From: an uncultured Bacilli bacterium
Lineage (GTDB): Bacteria > Bacillota_I > Bacilli_A > RF39 > UBA660
Length of the DNA stretch: 12,762 bases
Direction of reading: 5' to 3'
Assembly: GCA_934141615.1 (NCBI GenBank)
Contig: CAKPCM010000029.1
Span: 1 to 12,762 of the forward strand
Shown piece by piece: positions 1-6,971 of the stretch (positions are counted from its first letter, which is position 1; every line of letters begins with the position of its first letter). The position numbers and the translations under genes are program-made. A model generated the notes under the pieces. It was given only the letters and a program-made list of their open reading frames with translations. It was not told where the DNA came from and did no database searches.

Positions 1-25
1 GTGTTAACCCCTACACCACGGAACC
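1..25 (-). tRNA. tRNA gene, 5' part only (runs off the left edge)
   Basis: Read on the minus strand from 25 to 1, the sequence gives a 7-nt acceptor strand (GGTTCCG), then TG as positions 8 and 9, then a D-arm whose strands GTGT and ACAC pair around the loop AGGGGTTA. Spacing and the GG/TTA of the D-loop are those of a canonical tRNA. The anticodon lies outside the window, so identity cannot be read. The D-arm style is common in bacterial tRNA-Glu and tRNA-Asp, but that is only a guess. A strong promoter sits about 30 nt upstream. Confidence 0.85.
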
Positions 26-53
26 ACATAAGCTTTTTTCTTAAAGCTCTTTA

Positions 54-83
54 AGTATACTAAAAATCATACGTTATTGTCAA
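54..83 (-). promoter_or_regulatory. Promoter of the tRNA gene
   Basis: On the minus strand there is a perfect -35 TTGACA (78-83), an 18-nt spacer and a -10 TATACT (54-59), a close match to the housekeeping sigma-70/sigma-A consensus. Transcription would start near 46-48 and give a leader of about 20 nt before the tRNA 5' end at 25. It also separates the tRNA from the popT gene that ends at 115. Confidence 0.8.
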
Positions 84-114
84 GTACCATTATTAATTTT
101 TTTTAAATTTATGA

Positions 115-939
115 TTATTTTGTTAATTTATATGATAAAACAAAGCTTACTATCATTACTGTGATGCCTGTTATAAATTCTAAATTAAAACTAAACTTAG
201 GAATAAGTGCGGGAATAGAACCTATTACAAAACCAATTATTATGCTGTAAGTTAAGCCAAATTTTTTATCAAGTAAGAAATTCATGAGTTTAAGAAGTAA
301 TATAACGCCAAATACTAATCCTAATATAAATGGAAGTATTTTATCAAACGAAGTAATTAGCGCGTTAACTGGATTTGCCATAACGGATAAAACGAATTCA
401 TACATTCCAATTATAATTAATAAAAACGAACTACTTATTCCAGGAATAACCTTTCCAACTGAATAAATAAAACCTGCTAAAAAAAGAAGCAAGAAATTAA
501 TTACTTTAGAACTGTTATTAAAATTTATTGTAAGATTAATTAAGTTTTTTGAAAAATACCAGAGCGTTAGCGAAAATAAAAGTGTTATAAAAAGAATTTT
601 TATATTTATCTTCTCTTCCTTATTCTTTCTTACCTCACCTATTAAAAACGGAACTCCACCCAATATTAACCCAATAAATGAGAGCTTAGTTGCAACTTCA
701 CATTTTTCATATAAAAACATCATAATGTTACTAAACCATATTGCTCCAACTAGTATTCCACTTCCTAAAACACTTAAAAAAAGCATGTTTTTTTTAAAAT
801 CCTTAAATAAGTTAGTTAGTGATGCAATTAATTTATCATAAACACCAAATATAACCGCAATAACAGCACCGCTGACGCCTGGAATTATCATTGCAGTGCC
901 AATTAGTATTCCTATTAAAAAAAGATAAATAAAAGACAT
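115..939 (-). CDS. popT: PopT-like polyprenyl-phosphate transporter (DUF368)
   Basis: This is a polytopic membrane protein of the DUF368 family. Members (PopT) were shown to return undecaprenyl phosphate, the lipid carrier for peptidoglycan and other wall polymers, across the cytoplasmic membrane. The family's two inverted-repeat signatures are visible: PGVSG at residues 20-24, in a segment ending GVYDKLIASL, and PGISS at 166-170 followed by GMYEF. Most of the 274 residues are hydrophobic helices. I chose the ATG at 939 because AGGTGA (944-949) lies just upstream; the in-frame ATG at 966 has no ribosome binding site and would add only nine residues. The gene follows the DUF3048 gene by 37 nt with no terminator between, so they probably share the promoter at 2069-2097. 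Confidence 0.9.
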   Translation of the reverse strand: MSFIYLFLIGILIGTAMIIPGVSGAVIAVIFGVYDKLIASLTNLFKDFKKNMLFLSVLGSGILVGAIWFSNIMMFLYEKCEVATKLSFIGLILGGVPFLIGEVRKNKEEKINIKILFITLLFSLTLWYFSKNLINLTINFNNSSKVINFLLLFLAGFIYSVGKVIPGISSSFLLIIIGMYEFVLSVMANPVNALITSFDKILPFILGLVFGVILLLKLMNFLLDKKFGLTYSIIIGFVIGSIPALIPKFSFNLEFITGITVMIVSFVLSYKLTK

Positions 940-976
940 ATAATCACCTAAGTAATTATATGCCATTTATTAATAT

Positions 977-2041
977 CTATTCTATTGTTAAAGTTTGATT
1001 ATCTGGTTCTATTTGGATGAATGTATTACCATCATTAACCACTAATTCTTTTCCGGTTGCCTTAACTTTGTAAACTGTTTTACTAGATCTTGACTCTTTA
1101 GACCAAGTAATTGGAATAGCATATCCTTCTGAAATATAGTATCCATCACCTGTTCCAATGTTATTTAAATCTTGTCTTCCTCCTGCATATCCATCGTTTA
1201 GTGTGTAATTATGAACCTTATAAGTTATTATGTTTTTAGCTGTGTACTGTGCACCTGTTACATAGTCCTTATGTTCTAATCCGTTTTGATATCTCTTATA
1301 TACCTTGTTTTCAGGGTCGTATGAATAACTTGTTACGTGAGATGTGGAATACGGAATTCTAACCGCGGTTGCTGGCACAGCACCTTCATAGTTTGCAAGA
1401 TCAAGTGATTTTGCTTGGTATGTTAGAAGTAATTTTTGATCAGATGTTAATCTGTATCCTCTTTTTTGTGCTGCCTCTTTTATTTTTGCTATGCTTGTGT
1501 ATGCTCTGTGCTCTCTTGATATTTTTCTTAAACTATTATCCCATGTGAATGCGCTTGAATTATTTGCGTTTACCGCTGGAATATTTAAAGTTTTAATATC
1601 ACTTTCTGCTCTAGGACTCCAACCTATGTGTGCATATATTGCATCATTTTCTAATGCGTAATCTAAGTAATAGTGTCTTGATGACCTAACTGATGCAATT
1701 CTTTCTGTATTCTTATCCTTAAATACCGCCATCATTCTAGTTATTCCGCCTTCTACTATCATCTCATATGTTATATATGCATCTTGAATGCCTGTTTGGT
1801 ATCCCCAAACTGCTTTATTATTGTTGATCATTACTGCAATTGGTCTTTCGGTAGAACTTAAATCAACTACTTTTATTTGTTCTTCCTCTTTTGTAATCTT
1901 CTTCTTTTTTGGGATTTTCTTTTCTATTTCTTTATCATTTGTTAGCAGAAAATAGCCTAAAACACCTATTATAAGTAATAAAATTATAACTAATATTATT
2001 TTTGCTTTTTTACTCATTTTTTTCTTTTTTCTTTGCTTCAT
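977..2041 (-). CDS. DUF3048 family membrane-anchored extracytoplasmic protein (YerB-like)
   Basis: A 354-residue protein with a very basic N-terminus, one transmembrane segment (about 15-33), a lysine-rich linker and then the DUF3048 domain. Family hallmarks are RPIAVMINN (66-74), TYEMIVEGGITRMMAVF (91-107), SVRSSRHY (117-124) and YAHIGWSPRAESDI (136-149). The biochemical role of the family is not established; the Bacillus subtilis relative YerB is annotated as a lipoprotein. Here there is no lipobox cysteine in the hydrophobic segment, so the protein is more likely an uncleaved signal-anchor protein facing outward. The start at 2041 has AGGAG at good spacing; the inner Met at residue 9 does not. 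It is the first gene of a probable two-gene operon with popT. Confidence 0.88.
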   Translation of the reverse strand: MKQRKKKKMSKKAKIILVIILLLIIGVLGYFLLTNDKEIEKKIPKKKKITKEEEQIKVVDLSSTERPIAVMINNNKAVWGYQTGIQDAYITYEMIVEGGITRMMAVFKDKNTERIASVRSSRHYYLDYALENDAIYAHIGWSPRAESDIKTLNIPAVNANNSSAFTWDNSLRKISREHRAYTSIAKIKEAAQKRGYRLTSDQKLLLTYQAKSLDLANYEGAVPATAVRIPYSTSHVTSYSYDPENKVYKRYQNGLEHKDYVTGAQYTAKNIITYKVHNYTLNDGYAGGRQDLNNIGTGDGYYISEGYAIPITWSKESRSSKTVYKVKATGKELVVNDGNTFIQIEPDNQTLTIE

Positions 2042-2068
2042 ATTACTTCTCCTATTCTTTATAATTTT

Positions 2069-2097
2069 ATTATACTATTATTTAAATTATTAAACAA
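2069..2097 (-). promoter_or_regulatory. Promoter of the DUF3048-popT operon
   Basis: On the minus strand, -35 TTGTTT (2092-2097) is separated by exactly 17 nt from a perfect -10 TATAAT (2069-2074). The -35 box begins two bases after the T-run of the upstream gene's terminator, so terminator and promoter are packed back to back. Confidence 0.75.
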
Positions 2098-2098
2098 G

Positions 2099-2138
2099 AA
2101 AAAAAGATAATCCTATAAGTTATTTTAGATTATCTTTT
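2099..2138 (-). terminator. Intrinsic terminator of the flavoprotein gene, overlapping its stop codon
   Basis: A perfect 11-bp inverted repeat pairs 2128-2138 with 2102-2112 around a 15-nt loop. On the minus strand the last arm runs into seven T (2099-2105). The 5' arm is made from the last sense codons (ending Asp-Asn-Leu-Lys) and the stop codon (2120-2122) lies in the loop. The stem has only two G-C pairs, so its strength is uncertain. Confidence 0.65.
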
Positions 2139-3328
2139 AGTATGCCTTCTGCTACTATTAAAGCACTTGTAAAAGCCCAAGAAAGGTTATAACCACCACA
2201 TATACCATCTACGTCTAGCACCTCTCCAGAAGCATATAATCCGCTTATTTTTTTAGATTCTAAATGGTTAGTAAACTCACTTAATAAAGCTCCTCCAGAG
2301 GTTACCTGAGATGTTTCAAAATCCCCGGTTGAAGTTATATTAAAATGCATGTTTTTTAATGTGCATGAAATGTTTTCTAGTTCTGCTTTACTTATGTCAC
2401 ATATCGTTTTATTTGATAGTTTTAAGTTTTTTGCTATTACATCTGCTATTTTTTTATTTAACATGCAACTTATAGCATCAGATACGTTATAGCTACCAAA
2501 TTCTTTTAAATAATTATTAATATATGATTCATCATAATCAGGAGCTAAGTCTACTACTATATCTACTTTTTTATCCTTTTCTAAGTATTTGCTTACACAT
2601 CTTGATAAATTAAATATACATATGCCTGATAACGAATCTTTTGTAAACTGTATTTGACCTTTTTCTGTTAAAATGGTTTTATTATTAACGTTTAATTTAG
2701 CTATCGCATCAACACGAACTCCTTGTAAATCTTTTATGTATTTATAATCTGTTTTTAAATAAGTAAGAGATGGATATAACTTTGTTATAGTGTGACCAAA
2801 TGATTTTAATATGTTATATCCCATGCCAGTAGAGCCTGTTTTGGTATAAGTTTTTCCGCCAGTTGCAATAACTACTTTTTTACCCATTAGGTTATTATTG
2901 ATTACAAAATAGTCATTTTTATAAGCTACATCTTTTACATCATAGTTGTATATTACATTAATTTTTTCTTTTTCTAATGCTCTTTCAAATGACTTGCAAA
3001 CGGTTATTGCTTGATTAGAATATGGATATAATCTTGTTGATGTATCTTCTTTTTTTGTTAAAATGCCAAAGTTTTTAAGATAGTTTAAATAACCATTTTC
3101 TTCTAACTTACTAATAAAGTTATTTAATGATGAAGAACTATTATAATTATCTACAGTTATGTTCGTGTTGCCTAAATTGCACCTTCCATTACCGGTTATT
3201 AATAGTTTTTTGCCTAGTTTATCGTTTTTTTCTATTAAAGCTACCTTTAAATTTGGGTTTTTATATTTTAATGTAAGTGCTAAAAAACATCCTGATGCTC
3301 CTGCTCCTACTATAATTACGTCATACAT
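2120..3328 (-). CDS. NAD(P)/FAD-dependent oxidoreductase, HI0933/YhiN (BaiN-like) family
   Basis: A 402-residue cytoplasmic flavoprotein. The N-terminus has the dinucleotide-binding beta-alpha-beta motif GAGASG (8-13) and the family signature around GNGRCNLGNTNI (46-57). A second FAD-contacting region, GEVLDVDGICGGYNLSWAFTSA (about 368-389), ends the protein as in HI0933-type enzymes. The length is normal for the family. Substrate is unknown for most members. BaiN of bile-acid-transforming Clostridium belongs here, but homologues occur in very many bacteria, so no pathway can be inferred. GAGGTGA before the ATG at 3328 supports the start. It appears monocistronic between the terminators at 3358-3457 and its own terminator at 2099-2138. 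I see no confident promoter: TATATT near 3347-3352 has only a poor -35. Confidence 0.9.
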   Translation of the reverse strand: MYDVIIVGAGASGCFLALTLKYKNPNLKVALIEKNDKLGKKLLITGNGRCNLGNTNITVDNYNSSSSLNNFISKLEENGYLNYLKNFGILTKKEDTSTRLYPYSNQAITVCKSFERALEKEKINVIYNYDVKDVAYKNDYFVINNNLMGKKVVIATGGKTYTKTGSTGMGYNILKSFGHTITKLYPSLTYLKTDYKYIKDLQGVRVDAIAKLNVNNKTILTEKGQIQFTKDSLSGICIFNLSRCVSKYLEKDKKVDIVVDLAPDYDESYINNYLKEFGSYNVSDAISCMLNKKIADVIAKNLKLSNKTICDISKAELENISCTLKNMHFNITSTGDFETSQVTSGGALLSEFTNHLESKKISGLYASGEVLDVDGICGGYNLSWAFTSALIVAEGILKDNLK

Positions 3329-3357
3329 AAAAAATCACCTCATGTATTTAATATATC

Positions 3358-3380
3358 AAAAAAGACTGGCATTTGCTAGT
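3358..3380 (-). terminator. Weak second terminator-like hairpin upstream of the flavoprotein gene
   Basis: On the minus strand ACTAGC (3375-3380) pairs with GCCAGT (3365-3370) around the loop AAAT, with one A-C mismatch, then C and six T (3358-3363). It lies about 50 nt beyond the stronger terminator at 3432-3457 and only about 30 nt before the flavoprotein start. It could be a backup terminator for leftward transcription or a leader element of the flavoprotein gene. Confidence 0.35.
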
Positions 3381-3431
3381 GTTTGTGAGATTTTAAAGGG
3401 AATATGCTTTCTTCAGTGGGGCTATTATATT

Positions 3432-3457
3432 AAAAAAGAGGATTGTTTAAAATCCCC
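3432..3457 (-). terminator. Intrinsic terminator of the Gabija-like operon
   Basis: On the minus strand the arms GGGGATT (3451-3457) and AATCCTC (3438-3444) form a 7-bp stem with one G-T pair and a 6-nt loop, directly followed by six T (3432-3437). It lies about 90 nt after the helicase stop codon and is the first convincing stop signal beyond it. Confidence 0.7.
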
Positions 3458-3546
3458 GTAAAATCGACATATAACTCATTTTAAGTTTAATAAAATTTAA
3501 TCAAAAATTGTTAAATTTATATTAATTTGATGGGTAGAAATGCTTA

Positions 3547-4575
3547 TCAGCTAATTTTTTTTATAGTACAATATACATTTTTTGTAGTTCGAGTAATAGC
3601 AGTATATAGGTTTCTATAACTTAAACTTTTGCCAATAATTACAATATCTTTTTCAATTGTAGTTCCTTTCACACTTTTAATGGTATATTTTTCCGATTTC
3701 CATTTGTTTATTATTTCTTGGTTCGATTTATCTTTTTTATTATATATCAAAACTCGATTTCCATTATCATATTTCTTTATCTCTTGATAATCAATATCGT
3801 AATAATTATATTCTGTATCATTTCCATAAATATCAATATTAAGATTTTCTCTTATCCATTTACATATGTTATCTGACGTTCTAAATGAACGATTTTTAAA
3901 CTCATTAAATTTTAGACTTTCAAACCATTTTCCATAATTTATTATGTTTTGATTATCATCGCCTAAAACTATAAAATCCAAATTGGAATCATATAATAAT
4001 TGAGCAAATTTTTCTCTAAAGTCTTTTAAATCTTGTGCTTCATCTATAATTACATATGAAAACCTTTTTTCTATTATTTGTTTAATTTCTTTTTCATAAT
4101 TGACAATCAAAAAATTAGATAAATCATTTAGTAATCTTTGTGGAATGCTTAAATGTTTTTTCTGAAAAATTTGTAATAATGTTCTTTGATTGGGTACTCC
4201 ACTTGCTTTTATCAAATCTTCATTTTTAGTATATAGTGTAAATTGGGTTTTCTTTTGTTGATTATATATGTTCCCTTGTTCATCTATACTTATGTTAAGG
4301 ATATTTTTTTCATATCCTTTTAAATTATTTGAATCAAGATACTTGATAGTTGAATTTTTATTAATAATTGGTATTACATTTATAAATTTTGGAATTATAT
4401 AATTTAAAAATAATGAGTCAATAGTTTTTGATAAATATCCTTTATATTTTATATCATCAACAACACTATTTGTATAAGCAAGATATAATCCATTAGAGTG
4501 TTCTTTAAGATATTTTATTGAATCAGTAGTTTTTCCAGCACCGGCAACACATTTAATTATTCTTAAATTCCTCAT
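3547..4575 (-). CDS. Short UvrD-like SF1 helicase, GajB-like (Gabija-type defence)
   Basis: A 342-residue superfamily 1A helicase-like ATPase. Visible motifs are I VAGAGKTT (10-17, Lys15), Ia AYTNSVV (33-39), II DEAQD (178-182), III GDDNQ (205-209), IV FRTSDNI (231-237), V TIKSVKG to DIVII (298-314) and VI LYTAITR (323-329, arginine finger Arg329). In Gabija, GajB binds DNA ends and hydrolyses nucleotides, activating the GajA nuclease. This protein is much shorter than the reference GajB (494 aa): only about 65 residues separate motifs IV and V, so the 2B-type insertion is missing, and there is no N-terminal Q-motif. The start at 4575 has AAGGG six nt upstream and overlaps the nuclease gene by 23 nt, implying coupled translation. 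The stop TGA is followed at once by TAA. Confidence 0.85.
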   Translation of the reverse strand: MRNLRIIKCVAGAGKTTDSIKYLKEHSNGLYLAYTNSVVDDIKYKGYLSKTIDSLFLNYIIPKFINVIPIINKNSTIKYLDSNNLKGYEKNILNISIDEQGNIYNQQKKTQFTLYTKNEDLIKASGVPNQRTLLQIFQKKHLSIPQRLLNDLSNFLIVNYEKEIKQIIEKRFSYVIIDEAQDLKDFREKFAQLLYDSNLDFIVLGDDNQNIINYGKWFESLKFNEFKNRSFRTSDNICKWIRENLNIDIYGNDTEYNYYDIDYQEIKKYDNGNRVLIYNKKDKSNQEIINKWKSEKYTIKSVKGTTIEKDIVIIGKSLSYRNLYTAITRTTKNVYCTIKKIS

Positions 4576-5998
4576 TAATTTCCCTTATTACATGCCAACT
4601 ATCATAATTTAAATTTGAATCTATCAATTTTTGAACAATTTCAGTTTTCTTTCTTTCTTTTGCTACATAATAATATTTATGTTTTTCATTTTTTCTTAAT
4701 AAAGATTTTAAATCATTTAAATATCCATTTTTGTATAAATCTGATTCCAATGTATTATCTATTTCTATAAGCCTAATATGTTTTAGATCACATATTTTTT
4801 TTAAATTGCAAAAACGATTGGACTTTGTTTTATTTTTTGATAAACAAATATCATTGTCACTTATCACAATTATTCTTTTATTTAGCAATGACGCTATTTC
4901 TATATATGGTTCAAACATTACTCCTGCTACATTCACTATTGTCCAATTTTTATTATTCAAAATACAATATTTTTTTAACAACATTTCTTCAGTATACCCC
5001 TCAACTAATACAATATTATCAGCTAAACATAATTCACTTCTTCCAGGATGCATAAATGTCTCTAATTTTTTTCTATTACATTGCTTAACTATATTTAATT
5101 TCACGCCAGAAATATCTATCAACTCATCGATATAGGCTTCATTTATAATCACTGGTGAATGTGTTGTTGCAATGATTGTTGTATTATCTGTATTTCTTAA
5201 CATTCTTAATAATGTTCTAATTAATTGTGGATGCAAATGATTTTCTAATTCATCTATTACTATAATATTATGACTTTCATTTAGGGTATTTAAAAGGATA
5301 TTTGCAACACTTTTATACCCCGAACCTATATTTACATTATGAGCATTTGTCCCGTCTACAACAAATACCTTTTCATCTAAAAATTTAGGATCACTAACTT
5401 CTATATCTATGTTTTCATTAAACTTAGAACAAAGTGTTTTAAACTTATCAACTTTATTTGATAAGTTCTGTTTTACGCATGTTCTAAAATCACTAGCAAG
5501 ATTTTTGTATTGTTTTTCGTTTTCAATAAAATTCTTAATACCTACAGTAAGCCCTTCCGTATACAAATCTGACACTCTAATAAAAGGCACTTCAAATATA
5601 CTTGGCAAATACTCATCTTCTCTTAATGTATCAACATCTACGTTACTACCATTTAATAGTGTTAATTTCTTTATATATTTATCATTTTTACTTTTATATA
5701 TTTTAATAATAAAACCACATTCATATGTTCCGTCTTCTTTTAAAGAAATTAAACTTGTTATACTATCTTCTTTTAAATGAACCTTTATTGTAATTACCTT
5801 ACTATCATCACTATTTATAAAATCACTTTTACTAATTTTAAAATATTCCCCCGTTATTGATGAGAAAGAAAGTTTTATTCCATCTAATAAATTACTTTTT
5901 CCAGAACTATTTTTTCCAAAAACTATATTCATTCGCTCATTCAATATATATTTTTTATTTAAGTTACGAAAATTTTCAAACTCTATACTTTTAATCAT
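4553..5998 (-). CDS. OLD-family ATPase with C-terminal TOPRIM nuclease, GajA-like (Gabija-type defence)
   Basis: Counting from the upstream ATG at 6004 (two residues more than the chosen start), the ABC-type ATPase half has Walker A GKNSSGKS (30-37), a degenerate signature NIGSGY (225-230), Walker B IIVIDELENHLHP (247-259) and a switch histidine in ATTHSP (279-284). The TOPRIM half shows VEGYTEE (334-340, Glu335 and Glu339), SDND (382-385), LESDLY (419-424) and a late lysine in AKERKK (about 448-453), the arrangement expected of OLD-class metal sites. Pairing with a UvrD-like gene marks OLD class 2, i.e. Gabija, where GajA nicks DNA when nucleotide levels fall. At 481 aa it is about 100 residues shorter than reference GajA. 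I start at 5998 because GTGAGG lies 8 nt upstream; the ATG at 6004 is too close to it. It is the first gene of the pair. Confidence 0.87.
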   Translation of the reverse strand: MIKSIEFENFRNLNKKYILNERMNIVFGKNSSGKSNLLDGIKLSFSSITGEYFKISKSDFINSDDSKVITIKVHLKEDSITSLISLKEDGTYECGFIIKIYKSKNDKYIKKLTLLNGSNVDVDTLREDEYLPSIFEVPFIRVSDLYTEGLTVGIKNFIENEKQYKNLASDFRTCVKQNLSNKVDKFKTLCSKFNENIDIEVSDPKFLDEKVFVVDGTNAHNVNIGSGYKSVANILLNTLNESHNIIVIDELENHLHPQLIRTLLRMLRNTDNTTIIATTHSPVIINEAYIDELIDISGVKLNIVKQCNRKKLETFMHPGRSELCLADNIVLVEGYTEEMLLKKYCILNNKNWTIVNVAGVMFEPYIEIASLLNKRIIVISDNDICLSKNKTKSNRFCNLKKICDLKHIRLIEIDNTLESDLYKNGYLNDLKSLLRKNEKHKYYYVAKERKKTEIVQKLIDSNLNYDSWHVIREINEEFKNN

Positions 5999-6044
5999 AC
6001 ACATTTCCTCACTATATTTCTTTTAAATTTAATATTTAAACTAA

Positions 6045-6152
6045 TTACATATTAACATAATCATATTTTACTATTGAATAAAATAATTCATTCAAATAAG
6101 TAATTAATACAATATTTTCATAACATAATTTTGCAAAATCAACTAAATACAT
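6045..6152 (-). CDS. Possible small ORF (35 codons) upstream of the Gabija-like genes
   Basis: An ATG at 6152 has AAGGA seven nt upstream and opens a 35-codon frame (MYLVDFAKLC... to ...KYDYVNM) ending TAA at 6045-6047, 47 nt before the nuclease start. The same frame is open for 17 further codons back to the dehydrogenase stop (6204-6206), so 52 codons pass without a stop in DNA that is roughly three-quarters A+T. I do not recognise the peptide. It may be a tiny gene, the decayed end of a lost gene, or chance. Nothing else in the gap 6005-6203 looks like a gene, and no clear terminator for the dehydrogenase is visible there. Confidence 0.3.
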   Translation of the reverse strand: MYLVDFAKLCYENIVLITYLNELFYSIVKYDYVNM

Positions 6153-6203
6153 TTCTACATCCTTATCATTATCATGAAATAAGACCTTTGGACTATTATT
6201 TTT

Positions 6204-6947
6204 CTAACTCCTAGCCGCACCATCAACAGGCAAAATAGCTCCAGTTATATAACTTGCCATATCACTAGCTAAAAATAAAAATGCACTTGCAACATCTTCC
6301 GCTCTTCCTATCCTACCTAATGGAATGGTTTTAATAAGTGGTTCTATTACGTTATCTGGTACACTTTTCATCATATCAGTAAGTATTATACCAGGTGCTA
6401 CTGCATTTACCCTTATACCATCTTTACCAAGTTCTCTTGCAAGTGATTTAGTAAGGCCATTTACAGCAAACTTACTAGCAGGATAACCACATCCAGATGG
6501 CTGTCCGTATATACTTACCATAGATGATGTATTAAGTATTACGCCACCTTTATTTTCCTTCATAATTAGACTTACCGCCTTTGAGCAATTAAATACCGCA
6601 TTAACATTTAAATCCATTATCTTTTTAAAATCTTCTTCTTTGTATTCATAAATACTTTCTCTAGCACTCATTCCAGCATTATTAACCAATATATCTATCT
6701 TCCCATATAAATCCTTTATTTTATTAAATACTTCTTCTACCTCTTTTAAATTAGTTAAATCCGGATAGAATCCTTTTACATCATAATCTTTATTTTCTTT
6801 TCTTAAACTCTCCAAAGCCTTTGATACAGTTTCACCTCTTGAACCAAATATAACTACCTTAGAGCCGTTTTCTAAAAACTTTTTAGCAGTAGCATACCCT
6901 ATTCCTCTAGTTGCTCCTGTTATAACTGCTACTTTACCTTTTAACAT
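6204..6947 (-). CDS. SDR-family NAD(P)-dependent oxidoreductase, FabG/BaiA-like
   Basis: A complete 247-residue classical short-chain dehydrogenase. It has the cofactor motif TGATRGIG (10-17), NNAG (89-92), the structural Asn114, and the catalytic Ser142, Tyr155 and Lys159 (YPASK), followed by APG (184-186) and a C-terminal ITGAILPVDG. The FGSRGE segment (34-39), with Arg37 after beta-2, suggests NADP(H). The fold covers 3-oxoacyl-ACP reductase (FabG) and hydroxysteroid dehydrogenases. Segments such as GFYPDLT, FKKIMDLNV and GCGYPASK resemble BaiA, as I recall its sequence. No fatty-acid or bile-acid genes adjoin it, so the substrate stays open. AGGAGG precedes the ATG, and a promoter lies at 6972-7000. 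Confidence 0.88.
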   Translation of the reverse strand: MLKGKVAVITGATRGIGYATAKKFLENGSKVVIFGSRGETVSKALESLRKENKDYDVKGFYPDLTNLKEVEEVFNKIKDLYGKIDILVNNAGMSARESIYEYKEEDFKKIMDLNVNAVFNCSKAVSLIMKENKGGVILNTSSMVSIYGQPSGCGYPASKFAVNGLTKSLARELGKDGIRVNAVAPGIILTDMMKSVPDNVIEPLIKTIPLGRIGRAEDVASAFLFLASDMASYITGAILPVDGAARS

Positions 6948-6971
6948 ATTAATCCTCCTATCTATACTTTA

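Noticed and set aside
3159..3461. 100-codon open frame on the plus strand reaching into the intergenic region
   Set aside because: More than half is antisense to the flavoprotein gene; no ribosome binding site or family match, and it crosses two leftward terminators.
3547..3551. Mycoplasma-type code with TGA as tryptophan
   Set aside because: The helicase gene ends TGA followed by TAA, so it is uninformative, but the tryptophan codon I checked is TGG and no gene needs TGA read through.
4731..5780. Several plus-strand open frames opposite the OLD nuclease
   Set aside because: They are antisense shadows with low-complexity Ser/Leu/Phe/Tyr composition; the minus-strand gene has all catalytic motifs.
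4553..5998. PARIS or retron-associated OLD system instead of Gabija
   Set aside because: No reverse transcriptase or retron RNA is visible; ATPase and TOPRIM are fused in one protein and the partner is a UvrD-like helicase.
6074..6095. Inverted repeat (9-bp arms with one G-T pair, 4-nt loop) upstream of the Gabija-like genes, as a possible operator
   Set aside because: Almost pure A/T, where such repeats arise easily, and no clear promoter can be placed next to it.
6129..6138. Perfect 10-bp palindrome TTTTGCAAAA
   Set aside because: Short and AT-rich; no second copy or promoter context to support a binding site.
3330..6203. Attachment-site-like direct repeats around the Gabija-like locus
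   Set aside because: Comparing both flanks by eye I found only short A/T-rich matches; no integrase and no tRNA at either border.
2120..6947. Bile-acid (bai) gene cluster, because BaiN-like and BaiA-like genes both occur
   Set aside because: Both families are widespread, the genes are in separate units with a defence locus between, and no other bai gene is present.
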